64,000 bases of DNA. It comes from Ilex aquifolium. Lineage: Eukaryota; Streptophyta; Magnoliopsida; Aquifoliales; Aquifoliaceae. The first letter of the stretch is position 1. The number at the start of each line of letters is the position of its first letter. A program made the position numbers and the translations under genes. Shown here piece after piece: positions 33,901 to 46,200 of this stretch. The notes beneath the pieces were generated by a model. It was not told where the DNA came from. It ran no database searches and saw only the letters and a list, made by a program, of their open reading frames with translations. The stretch lies in NCBI GenBank assembly GCA_951799425.1, contig OX637391.1, positions 49,199,069-49,263,068 on the forward strand, read 5' to 3'.

Positions 33901-35464
33901 CGGGAGGGAAAATCCGATATGAATCTTCCCTCACAATTATACATGTGGAGTCCAAGACACTATACCTAGAGGGGTGAATAGGTTTCTTGATTTTAGCCCA
34001 AATCAATTAACAATTAAAACATATATCTACCACAATTACTTCTTCTCAATCGAATGCGAAACTTAACAATGAGAACCCCTTTAGTCACCACAATCACCTT
34101 TAACCATGACGATTAATTTTAATTAATATGCAATTAATTCACTCTTAATCAATCTCACGTCGATTCTAAATTCCAAACCCAATTGCACAACTATGGTTGA
34201 ATGAATGTCAATCAATCAATACAACAAACACATAGTGTGTGTGTGTTCTAACAAATGCAAGTGTATACGATAAACAATAAATAACACAAGCAATTGATTG
34301 ATACGGAAAGCCCTCAGGAAAAACAGTAGAGAACCACTCGGAGTTCACTAAAACTTAATTCACTATTTTTCAAGTCAATATGCAAATACTATAAACTTAT
34401 ACCTCAACCAATATCATGGTTAGATGTTTTTTTCCTTACTATGTCTCTCTGTCAAAAGTCCATCTTCGACGTCTAGTGTAGCTTCACTTGGATCTACCTA
34501 TTGCACGATTCGTCTTGCCTTAAACGATTATGGGTACACCAACAATTCTTGGTGTACACACACCAATGAGTTTGTCAACTAACAAGTTTTTCAACACCAA
34601 TTTGTGAAGTTGGGTAGAATCACCAGTGGTAACCTTTAGATCTTAGAGATCTAGGTTGTGGTAGAAGCTCTCAAGGTAGAAAAATGAATTTATCTCTTTG
34701 AAAATCTCTCTAGAGGTTTAACCTAGATGTGGGAACGACTCTCTCTATTTATAAGTCCGAAATAAGGGTAGTATTAGTAAATAAGAAAATTCATATTCGC
34801 AAACGACCGCTCGATCGGTGAGAGGGCAGTCATAAGGTGGTTGTCTCTAGAGTGAAAATAACGTTTCAAATGCGACAAAGACAGGTACCACTCGAGCAAC
34901 CATGGATACCGCTCGAGCGACCATGAGACCGCTTGAGCGAGCTCATAAAGCGAACCATATGCTACCTTCCGTGACCTTTTCCCATTTCTTTCCCTAAGAC
35001 ATAAAGAGACTGTTCTAGCGAAGGCTAGCAAGCATAGATCGATCCCTACAGGTTTTTAAGCCTAAAACCATGCAAAAACTTGTCCTCTTGGACACTAAAA
35101 TGTGTTGCTCAAAGAGGGGTTCGATTGTGACTCAAACTATGTTTTCAAAACACATAAATAGTTTAGAAAATTTTTTACTTTAAAATCACATAGGAGTCAT
35201 AATTGAATTACTTCCAATTCTGTTTTCATCCTAATCAATCCAAGTTAAATTAACTAAGGGTTTATCTAAGGTGTCTAGGTAATTACCTTTGTCCTAAGAA
35301 TTAAAGTGCATACGGAGGTTGAATGATGTAACTTTGACGCTTGATCTCCTCCCTTCAATTACGCTTTTAGACCTTGAACTTGATAGCATCATGACCATGG
35401 AATAGATTAAGATTTTACAATGAACTCCACGAAATTAGTCAATTACATATATGATCTAATAGAA
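33901..35464. mobile_element. Unclassified 1.56 kb insertion in the gypsy RT
   Basis: The RT reading is contiguous on either side: minus-strand EDHLE at about 35475 and HLMKVSSRLRE at about 33890. The flanks share GCTC (33897-33900 and 35465-35468), a possible 4-5 bp target duplication. The insert contains a short CTCGAGCRACCATG-type tandem repeat near 34880-34945 and a CCTAGAGGGGTGAATAGG phrase. No coding domain or long terminal repeat was seen. Confidence 0.6.
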
Positions 35465-36456
35465 GCTCTAAGTGATCCTCGAACTACTCAATATAGACTA
35501 TAGTATAATCTAGGTAAACAAAATAGTCGATGTGATCGTAAAATACATCATTCATTAAATTACATAAAGTAGTCTGAGCAGTTGTCAACCCAAACGACAT
35601 TGCAATGAATTCAAAAGAACCATGACGAGTTACATAAATAGTCTTGGGTTCATCCCCTTCTGTAATTCTAACCAGTCAATACTCAGTCTCCAAGTCCAAC
35701 TTGGTGTAGAATGATGCTTTGGATAGCCTATCAAAAAACTTCACAACATTTCCTTGTTTAGGGCCTAATAGACCACACACATCTTTAGCGAACCATCATG
35801 TTTCTTTTGGAACAACATCGAGGCTCCATATGGCGCCTTGAAATGTTGAACCCTGCTAGAATCAAGTAACTCATTCAACTGTTTTCTCAATTCTGCCAAC
35901 TCCAAGGGTGACATTCGATAGGGGACACGGTCCGGAGGCTTTGCACTAGTTTCCAACTTGAATTTGATGTCAATAGCACTTTTGAATGGAAAAGGTCTTG
36001 GGGAATTCTGGGGGCATAACATCAGCAAATTATCCCATAATTTCTACAACATCATTCGAGATGTATTAGGTTTGATCTTCACCAAAGTTGTGACATATGT
36101 CATCTCCCCCTTCCATAGTTTAGACTTGATTTGCATGGTAGACAACATCCCAAGCTTTCGTATTCCTTCCTTTTTGCTTTGGTCTGCCAACATCACAGGC
36201 ACAAAACATGCTGCCTTTTCATCAAAAAATAGCATCTCATTCAAATGTGGCATTAGGGGCACGTTAGCCTTCACGACGAATTCATTCCCAAGGATGATGT
36301 CAAAATCATCCAAGGGCACGATCACCAGACTCACACATCTTTCCCACTAGCCAACTTTAAGGCTTGTCTTTGCCAGTCCGCACACTGGCTTCACTTTAGA
36401 ATTGACATTCTCGAGTTTGCTTAAAAAACGGTAACCACAGGCAAAAACTTTCCACT

Positions 36457-37380
36457 TTCCTCCAAAGACAAAGTTTAATTATATATGTGTGTAACATTCT
36501 AACGAAAGTTTAATTATGTATGTAACATTATAATGAAACAGCTAAAAAAATGAATCCAAGATATGGGCATAACGAGATAGATGCATTGTACCGACACATC
36601 CAATTTTCAATGAACTTAAAACGATACGAGGACAAAACAAAACAACCATTTCACTAGTCATTGCTCGTGTTTGATACTAAGGATGGGATGTGAAGTACTA
36701 CAATTCTTTAAGGCCGAGGGCAAAAAAGGCTCAATGCTAATGGTTCAAGAAAATTGGTAAGCACAATGAAATTATCATATTAATATAACAAATTATTTCT
36801 CCAGACTCATAACACATAAATAATTTTTCAGAAAGACTATGTCGACAATGCTAATATGAAGAACCACCAGCAAATTAATAGTGAAAAAAGGATCATCATT
36901 GTCAAGGAATGTTGATATAACAAACGATCTGCAACAATATCTGGACTCTTAAGTATAATTTACTGAAAATACACACAAATGTTACATTACTAATTAAACT
37001 CAACAATGCAAGCTTGATTGTGGATTGTATGCTTGCCACAACATGCACAGACTCGTTATGGGTATTGACATTGAGCTTAATCTAACAAAGACAGAGATCA
37101 AAACTCTAACGACAACAATGATCAGCAAGTTCCTCAACCACCCCAGATTATGGTCTCAAAACGATTTTGAAGAAAGAGAGTTCTTGAAGCTGTTTGAAAA
37201 ATGCATGAATGTAATATCTTTTTGTCTGTACAAAAAATGTAACTCTAATCGTAAAATCGGCCTTTTTTTTTTTTTTTGTGAAAACCAGTGAATCGGTAGG
37301 TTCGTATAACCTGGGTGGTTCGAATAATACCTTAGATAAAAAATAAATAATTGTGGAGCCATAAATCAACGAAAACCACA
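36457..37380. other. Intergenic, no gene recognised
   Basis: AT-rich sequence between the gypsy relic and the next plus-strand segment. The small open frames around 37025-37369 carry no recognisable motif. Confidence 0.5.
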
Positions 37381-37418
37381 GCGTGCTTCGATCTCCTTCT
37401 TCTTCTCCAGTCCAGACA

Positions 37419-37559
37419 ATGTCAGCAACTCCTCAGCTCAGCTCGAACTCAAAGCCTCCAACTCCTCAACTTAGCTCGAAGCCGCCTCGAAGTTTCCAAT
37501 CCAAAAGCACAACCTTTGGCAAAGACATTCAATTCGGTCTCTCCCTTCTCCGGAACTTA
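37419..37559 (+). other. Possible first exon of an unknown small protein
   Basis: From ATG 37419 a Ser/Pro/Lys-rich stretch of 47 codons (MSATPQLSSNS.., later FGKDIQFGLSLLRNL) runs into a good donor-like sequence TTA|GTATGT at about 37559. I could not find a following exon, and it does not match the N-terminus expected for the SABATH pseudogene downstream. It may be a real leader exon or chance. Confidence 0.25.
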
Positions 37560-37720
37560 GTATGTCTGCCCTTCTCTTCTCCTCTCTCTCTTCACAGATC
37601 GACAGTCGTGTACCCCACCCGAGTCTCAATTTTGTGGTTGGCATTGGATGGTGTTGGCATAGTCGTGGTGCTACAACCGCGTGTATGCATCGTTGTGTGA
37701 GATGTGTGTGTGTATTATGT

Positions 37721-37764
37721 CACACACACACATACAGAGAGAAAGAGAGAGAGAGAGAGAGAGT
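37721..37764. repeat. (CA)n-(GA)n microsatellite
   Basis: A CACACA run is followed by GA repeats in the intergenic stretch before the SABATH pseudogene. Confidence 0.85.
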
Positions 37765-38276
37765 AGGGGAAGACAAGACAAAGGGGCAATTGAGCTATTT
37801 TTGTCCCAATAGAAATTCGTTTGGAATAAGAGATAAATGTTGGTATTTCAAGCATTATTTTGCCGAACATTGTTACTTGTACTTGAAATACTGACTTAAT
37901 TTATTAAATTAACAATAACCGTCATTGATTTAAAACTGTGGGTTTCTGTATTTATTACTGTGGGTTTCAGTATTTATTGAAACCCACTAACTATTTAATA
38001 ATTTTTTATTGATCAGGTTAGCATTTTAAATCCAAATAGCATTCTTATTTTGCCAGCATCACTTAGACGTGCAACAACACAGTCTTGTCTTTCTTCTTTT
38101 GAGTAGTCAGCGTAAATTTAGACACCCTGTACTAAAAAAAAAAAAAACACAATCTTACTAGTATAATTTTGAAATGTGAGGGATGACCACATAGTTTTCC
38201 GAATGAAAGTGTTCTAATTTTCCTATGAGATGCATTGTGCTGGAAGTCTGATCAACTTATATTCTGCATAATGCAG

Positions 38277-39319
38277 AAAGTTAAAATAGATCGTAGCAAA
38301 CCCATTCTTGTTCAGGCAATTGATGAAAACCTAGACATACAACACGGATCTTCTGCTTCCATATGTTTTCTTATTGCCGATTTAGGTTGTTCAATCGGAC
38401 CAAATACATTCACCGCAGGGAAGAACATAATCGAAGCCATAAAACAAAAATACCAAATCAAAGGCCAGACCACCCGCATCCCAGAGTTTCAAGTGTTCTT
38501 CAATGATCATGTTGACAATGATTTCAAGGCTCTTTTCACCAACTTTCCGCCAGATAGGCCATACTTCGCAGCCGGAGTTCCAGGTTCTTTTCATAGCAGA
38601 TTGTTCCCAAAGGCCTGTCTTAATTTTGTTTACTCTGCAAATGCATTACATTGGCTTTCTAAGGAGCCAGAAGAGCTATGCAACGCAAATTCTCGTGCTT
38701 TTTAGTAAGGGGAGTATTTACTACACAAATGAACATAAGGAAGTTGGTGACGCTTATTCAAAGCAATATGCGAAGGACATCGAGTCGTTTCTTGGTGCTC
38801 GGGCGATTGAGCTCGCTCTGGGAGGTTTAATGGCAATTCTAATTTCATGTAGGGTAGATGGAACAGCTCCGGCAGAGTCCTCAATTAGTCCATACTTGCT
38901 TCCATTGGAGTCTAGCCTTTTGGACATGGCAAGTGAGGTACATACCAAAAAGCAACAAATTATTGTGTTTCCTTCACCACCCTCTTCCCCCTAAGTTGTT
39001 TAAATCTTTGAAGGGAATTCTTAGCAACGATAAAATCGATTCATTCAACTTGCCCCTATACAGCCCCTATCGTCTGAGGAGCTAAAGGTGACAGTTCAAA
39101 GAAATGAATGTTTTTGACATTGTAAAATTGGAGACACTTGAGTCAAAGTCTGTACGACTGCTGTCTATGCAAGAATGTAGGGCAGTATTTGAGGAGATTA
39201 CCAAAAAACACTTTGGTGGTGAGATAGTCGAAGATCTGTTTGATCGATATGCTACAAAGAATGCAGCACAACCACCTTTATCCATGAACTGTTCGAATGA
39301 AAAAATAAAGATGTTTTAA
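38277..39319 (+). pseudogene. SABATH carboxyl methyltransferase pseudogene (loganic/farnesoic acid MT-like)
   Basis: After an acceptor at 38276, the plus strand reads a typical SABATH segment: the SAM site FLIADLGCSIGPNTF, then IIEAIKQKY, FQVFFNDHVDNDFKALF, the family motif VPGSFHSRLFP and VYSANALHWLS. A frameshift near 38700 moves the reading to YYTNEHKEVGDAYSKQYAKDIESFLGARAIEL. Further shifts near 38940, 39065 and 39113 are needed to follow NDKIDSFNLPLYSP and DIVKLETLESKS to RYATKNAAQP. The first exon with the substrate/SAM motif SYxxNSxYQ is not found upstream. Family enzymes methylate carboxyl groups of small acids in the cytosol. With at least four breaks and no first exon it cannot make a normal enzyme. 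Confidence 0.88.
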
Positions 39320-40218
39320 ACCCTCTCATTAATTTCATTCTAAGAAACAAGTTGGACATGTATCCAGTTGAAAGTAGGAGCAAGACATGAACAGATACAA
39401 CTGGTGAAAAGCCACCCTCGAGGACATTCGTAACAATGCACCTGAGATAGAGTACTGTTATGATAGTAATAAAACATGCTTCTGCTTTTTTGACGACGTT
39501 ACTTTCTTGCTTAAAAATAATTACTTAAAAGGATTAAATCTCCCACATTCATACGATTAGGCCATGTACTAAACAAGCACACAAACCTGTCTCCTACATT
39601 GTGTGCATAAACAATTGATATAGTGATTACATTCCCAGAAAATCAATTCAATCAAGGCAGTGCTCGAGCAATTTGCTTACCTCGACTGTCAGTTTCAAAA
39701 TCCTAGAAGTAGTCTGCCACTCCCACTGACGTTGCTAGAACTCGCAACCACTTTTCTTTCACTACAGCATTGGCTACAAAATCATTGAGGCGCATGTCCC
39801 TGTGATTGGAGGAAAAATTTATAAGGCTAATTTATATCATGAAAGATAATAAGGATGGAAGACACTTGAAAGTAATAACTACGGTGAACAATGGTGATTA
39901 AGTAGTGAGCATTAAGTACTAATTCCCAACGAACAGAAGTAACCCGGTTGGAAATTCTTTTAAATATACCACCCATTTTGCGGCCATTGCATCTGTCTAA
40001 CACTTCTTGCATGATTCTTTCAATTTTTCGTTTCGAGAAAATGGGGAAGTGGTGTTGATAGGAATACTAAAGGACAATCACTTTATGAATTTGGATTTCA
40101 TTTTGAACAGACAAACCTGATATAATTAGGGCACCACATAGTCCTGCCATCATTAGAGAAGAAAAATGGAATATGTACGAGAAGAAATCATTCCAATGGT
40201 GTGCCCTCTTCAGGTCAT
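39320..40218. other. Intergenic between the SABATH pseudogene and the kinase gene
   Basis: The two transcription units converge here. It probably holds the 3' UTR of the kinase gene near 40218. No other gene is seen. Confidence 0.5.
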
Positions 40219-43200
40219 TCACAGGTTGGTTCTATCACCTGGTTGATGTTTAGAATTCAAGATCAAGTGCCGTAGAACTTCTATGATAGAAGAGAACGAA
40301 GGACGTTTCATTGGCTCCCTGCAACATATTACCAGCGTTCAAAAAGGGAAGAGAGTTGCTTCATGGCATGAATTCTGGCCTCATCTTGACTAACGTATGA
40401 GAAATGTAAGACTTATACCATTATAAAACGGTAAGATTAGTGCATTAAACTTGGAAGTCAATCAAAGATATTGCAGGTAAAATGACTCACTCAGCCCAAC
40501 ACGCCTCAATCAGGGCAGCTACTTGAGGATTGACTTTGATTGGAACTTCAAGCCTGCTACCCTTAAGTCCAACTGCTGCCATGATCTACAAAACAGTTAA
40601 GTGTGCTCAGTCACTTGATAACGATAACGAGAGCATGTAATAGTGTACACATCTGCTTGTTAGTTGGTGCATAGCCTCGAAAATTTGGCAATGCAACAGC
40701 TTATTGCCTTTCAAATTCCTGTTTAATTAGCCCTATTAAACCTGGAAACTATTATACTTCACCCCTACTTGTTACCAACCAAAACCAGTTGTCCAGGACT
40801 TCAACCTACCAATTCAATAGCTGGGGGTACCCTATATTAATTTTGAAGCGTAAAATGCATCCTGGGAGACAGAGAATGAGAACAAGAAGGGGAAAATTTT
40901 CACTGGAATATTATTTTTGCTTGAGGGCTATAATCCACATAGGCCTAGTTTACTTAATAGTTCATAAGATAGATAGTCAATATAGATGACTACCTATTAG
41001 TAAATGCATCTTGGGACGACCAAAAGGAAAGGAAACAAGTAGTAACTGCAGTAGCACGATTAATCAAAGTAAATGAAAGAGTGCATTGCACGGGATACCA
41101 CTAGTGTATATATATAAATATACTCAAGTCAACCCAGCTGTGGTGGGCATAAGATTCTTCTTCAATTCCTATTTTCCTATCTCTAATACATAAACCCTAA
41201 CACTTATAAAATGAATGGTCAGATTGAGTCCAGTATAAATCTTTTACACACTTTTGGAAGAATTATACTGCCACTCAATTTCTAGTACGGAAATATCACA
41301 ACTCACCTCCAATTCTAATCACATATTTCACCCCGGAAAATCCAGTCAAATATCATTCAATGAAAGATAAAGGACTCCAGGTTCCTCCTACACTCTTCTG
41401 TTCAAGTATCTCCACCTTCTTTATAGTATTCTTCAAAGGGTCTATCTTTTTTTTTTTTTACCAAATAACAAGTTTTAAAAAGGTGGTGTCTATGTAGCCA
41501 ATTTCTGCAGTGAGGTGATAATGATATATAGAAAACCTGATATGGATGACAATTTCTCCATGGTTGTTGCAGGGTCACAAGTTCCCACAAAATTACACCA
41601 AAGCTGTAAACATCTGACTTCTCGTTTGACGGCTCATCACGGAGAACTTCGGGTGCCATCCATGCAGGCTAATCGTAATAACCAAAAAGCATAAATTAGT
41701 AATAAGAAATACTAAATATTACAGTAAAATGCCGGTTGAAACATTTAAATCTTAACAAAAACTTACAGTCCCTGCAGCTGTTTTAGATGACAGAAATGTG
41801 TTTGGTTTTGCACGGGAGAGGCCAAAATCAGAGACCTAAGCAGTCACAAATACAAGAATTCAACAATCAAACTCAGAAAACCTCGGCAACATTGACCCTC
41901 CCTAACCCCACTTCACCAAACATAGATACAGCATCAGCATCTTTCACAGCTTCAGTTGATGGAAAATTCAATGGACTAAAGAAAAAGGAAAGAACAGAAA
42001 CATAGAAAAAGAATAAAAAAGGTTCAATAAATCCGAACAGAATCAGGGCCTAAGACTTACTTTTACCCTGTAATTATCATCTACCAAAAGATTTGGAGAT
42101 TTCAAATCTCTGTGAACAATGGGAGGCTTTAGCTGATGAAGATAATTCATTCCCTTTGCCTGTCCAAAAGCAACAACCAGCTTTAATAAGTCTAAGAAAA
42201 GGTTTCTATTTGTGCTCTATACTATCAGGATGATGGCACTTATGACTTACTTTTTCCTAATAAAATAGAGAACAAGAAATAAATTAAAAAATAATTCTTC
42301 ATCTTCGATTCTCAATAAATAAAAGACAAAACACATTCTTTTTTTCAATCTTGTAAAATCACATCTATTCAACTAAATTACACAGGTAACACCGAAACAT
42401 AAGGCTGTGAAAGGCTGTGAAAGAGTTGAGGAGATGACATGCTACTAAGCATACCACATCATAAGCCATGTTCAAACGGCATGTATAGTCCAGTATTACC
42501 CCCGCGTCGTGCATTTCCAGAAGTTTATACAAGCTGCCTCTGCAATGCCATCCAATTTGTAATTGAGTGATCATAGTACCAATTGCCCATAAGTACCTTT
42601 TGCCTCACACTGTATGAGTTAAATAGTATATTCAAGATGCTGCAGTGAACCTTGTAGATATTCTGTAACTATGGATAGATTTGGAGGCATAGTAACAGCA
42701 CCCATGAAGAGAACTACATTTGGATGTCTCAGGCGTTTCATGATTGCGACCTAACAAACAAAATGTAATATAGAGAACTAAAAACAAAACAATAAGATCA
42801 AGAACATCAGACTGTCAACATTTCCGGAGAAAACAAACAACAGAAAAACAAACGAAGAGCAACCCAAATCTCATGGTTTAAAGGTCAATCTTTTCACTGA
42901 AGCCAATAATAGTGAAAACATACCTCACTCAGGAATTCCTTGATGCGCTCTGCATGGAAATCTTGCTCCACGAGAACCTTTACAGCAACATCCTAAGATT
43001 AAGAAACGATTGGTATTAGACGAAGCCCGTGGATCACATCACTAAAAATGTAGGAGAGGTGAAGAACGATATGTATGATTTTCTTGGTGTTACAAGCAAT
43101 GAGGATGGTAAATACACCATAAGTGGGCTACCAGACTAAATATTCAAGAGAGGACGAAAATGACAAAAGAACAAAAGCACATCAGAAGACAAATTTGTGA

Positions 43201-46200
43201 CTTCCACACTGTACAAGGTATTCTACCAAATTATGCTGAAGATGAAGTGAAGGCAGAATTTTCACCAGAAGCACCGAAGTAAAAGTTGACATGACCCTTT
43301 TCTGAATCCTGTGTATGCCCTGGTACTGGCAAATGTGACTTGAACCACTTAAACATCATGACCTAGATAACCCAACCAGAGAAACAGAAAAGAACCAGGA
43401 AGAACTAAGAATGACACTGGAAATGTCCATTGGAAATTTAAGAACAGGATTTCCAGTAATCAAACCATAAAAACTCGACAAAACTTTAAAACCCAACTAC
43501 TCAAGTTTGCTGCACCTCAAATCCAGTGATCATACAATGCATGACTTCAATAAAAACCGAAACCGGAAGGCAAATTGACAAGAAAGCTAACTTTGACTTA
43601 TAAATCAACTAGATAAGTGAAAATCGAAACAAACAAAACATTGGCAGACACAAAAGTAATAGGATTTATTTGAGTCAAAGCATTGTACTACTGACTTTGA
43701 TTCAAGACCAAAATTTTAATTCTAATGAGCCTTTTGCACACAACTTTTGTGTACAAAAATTTACCGCATTACATATTGATATGACAACCACATCCAAAGA
43801 GAAACCAAAACCTTTTTAAATATAGATGATGGCTATTATTGGCCAATCACATATGCTATGCATTTGGAATTTCTAGGTTGTTATTATTCATGAATTAGTT
43901 GCAATCGTTTATGATTCCCCAAACAAAATGGGTTTTTTGATATCATTGAACTTAATTCTCGCATATTGATTGAAGTTTTAGTTTAATGTGTATCAATTTG
44001 ATTACCACTGAAAAAATGAAGGATCTTTTTCACTTTATATCAACATGCTTTTAAGAGATTCATCATACCAGCAAACATAATTTTTTTGAAGACTCTACAT
44101 TTGTCTCATAACCTTTCAACTGCACCAGCAGCAACTGATGTAAGGAAACAATACATGAATAGATGATGCTTGTAGTCTCCTCTCCTTAATTAAATTGAGA
44201 AGACAAATGGTCAAACAAATGGAGTGAAGGAGACTGCCAGAGGGATACCCAAAGATAAGACCTACAAGTCACAAAATGCTAAGAATCCTCACTAGGTTAT
44301 TCAAAGAAAAAACATAACTTCAACAATTTAAGCACAATCTCAATGTACCAGTCATGAAAAACTTTTATTGCACCCATTGAGTTATTCATCTCAATGAATT
44401 TCTCAGTTGATCCCTCAACTTGCCAATCAGACAAACTTTTTGGTGATCGTCGTCACTTCCCAAAAGTAACAGTGAAACAGCGCATTGACAGTCATTCGAA
44501 ATGAGTAATCCTCAAACTCACCTCTAGCACAGATTCCTACCTTCTCTCATCTTTAATGGGGTCGCCTCATATTTTCCTTAACCTAATTAATCAGCCCCAC
44601 GGGAGAATGATGATGGAGATGTATTGCGGCCTTCTCCTATTCATCAACTTGAACGTTTTTCTTCCGCAATTGATGTTACGGATCAGCCTCACTCTTCAGG
44701 CCAGCAGCTGTGCTCAGCATCTTCTGCCGATTGTCAGCCTATAGTACACATTCTTTAACTCTACCCATGAATTATCCAGTAATAGGTCTTTCACAATCAA
44801 ATCTACCTATATATACAGTAACGGTATTTAATTATGAAGGTTAGCTGGGTAGCTAACCCTGTTAGTCCGTTCTTGGCAAGAGGGGAGAGCCTAATCTTTC
44901 TGTTTTTTAAATCAGATTTCCTCCGCTTAATGGATAACCATTTTTCATCAATGGAGAATTGCTTATCATCTTAAATTGAGGTGATTGGATTTGCACCAAT
45001 GGAAACCATAAATTTCATACACAATAGAGGGATAGGGATATGATAGATTTTTTTATTTTTAGATAGTGAATGGAGTTTGTTTTTCCATTCTATCCTATTC
45101 ATCGGTATTGATCATTGACACTGGAAAAATTATTTTCTTTTTTTTTGGCTAGCTCATGATCTGAACGAGTCGCACATACACCCTAGTACATGTTCCTCGA
45201 CGCTGAGGGCATCCCCCAAGAGCGGGGGATTTCGTGACATTTCAGATTGGCTATCTTGTATTTCTAATAAGTTATTTAATAGTTGGTATGTTGAATCATA
45301 TCCATAATATGATGGGTTGGTTTAGATCAATCCTAACCAGATGATTATGAATTATTTCTAGTTAATATTCTATTAAATAAATTTTAATAGATAGAATATT
45401 AAACTTGGTAAAATAAAACGACAAAATCTTAAATCACGGAATTGCATGAAATCCATGCTATTTTCATGCAACCGCTACAAGATCAACAATTCCATAAGCT
45501 TGGGCTTCTGTTGCTGACATAAAAACATCTCTTTCCATGTCTTCGGATACAACCCATAAAGGTTTATCCGTTCTTTGTACATAAACCCTCGTGAGGGTTT
45601 CACGTAGATTCAGCAGTTCTTCCGCTTCCAGGATAAATTCTCCTGTTTGTACTTCATAAAAACAACTAGCTGGTTGATGGATCATTACTCTGATGATATA
45701 ACATAATAAAAGGTTCCTCTATCTCGCATGATGAAAGGAAGAGAAAAGAAAGATAAAGAATAACAAGCAAAAAAAAGATAGAATTGAACAACCATACGGG
45801 CATCTTTTGTGCGTTGCATACGACTCTACAATCAAATTGACTCTTACCTTCCATCAAAGACAGAGAAAAATAGGATTTGTCAGACCCATATCGATAAATG
45901 ATCAAATTACCACCCTTCCTTTCCAAGGAGTTTAAAAACATTATGATGGTTCCGTTGCTTTATATATTTATGATTTTTTTGTCGGTGATTCAGCAATCCC
46001 AAAGTTTCTTTTTGAGCCGATCAAATAAAATAAGGAAAAAATAATCTTATTTTATTTTTTATTTTCGTACTTTTTCATATGTTAAAAGTCCTCTAGTGTG
46101 AAAACAAAAAAGTTTGTGACGTTGAACTGGACTCCCGATAGATAAGATAAAATCGGAAATACCTTTAATCTCATACTACATGATACTCTTGGCAATTGGC

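Larger units (their letters stand above)
31640..36456 (-). pseudogene. Decayed Ty3/gypsy pol (protease to integrase), 5' truncated
   Basis: Minus-strand order is correct for gypsy. Protease-like part, 36450-36044 (VPLDDFDIILGNEF). RT start, 36028-35765 (PYRMSPLELAELRKQL, FQKKHDGSLKMCVVY). RT core, 35760-35469, where YLDD reads YLDY followed by a stop; RT thumb, 33900-33770. RNase H region, 33340-32610. Integrase zinc-binding and core, 32520-32116 (CPICQLNK; D residues in SPDF and VIDCDARF). C-terminal tail, 31984-31670 (DRRALEFQIGDKVLLKL, HHGLVPKYDGP). Many stops and frameshifts, a MITE and a 1.56 kb insertion break it. No gag or LTRs were recognised. Confidence 0.85.
44760..46195. other. Nuclear insertion of chloroplast DNA (clpP - 5'rps12 - spacer to rpl20)
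   Basis: About 1.4 kb in the 4.8 kb intron (42993-47795) of the kinase gene is collinear with the plastid large single copy region. From high to low coordinates on the minus strand: clpP intron 2, clpP exon 3, a spacer, the 5' rps12 exon with the start of its trans-spliced group II intron (GTGCGACTCG), and the rps12-rpl20 spacer. I recognise the spacer from memory of plastid genomes. The outer borders are approximate because I cannot align to a plastome. Confidence 0.88.

Noticed and set aside
45464-45685. clpP as a functional gene
   Set aside because: Only exon 3 is present, inside a nuclear intron, with a decayed rps12 exon beside it.
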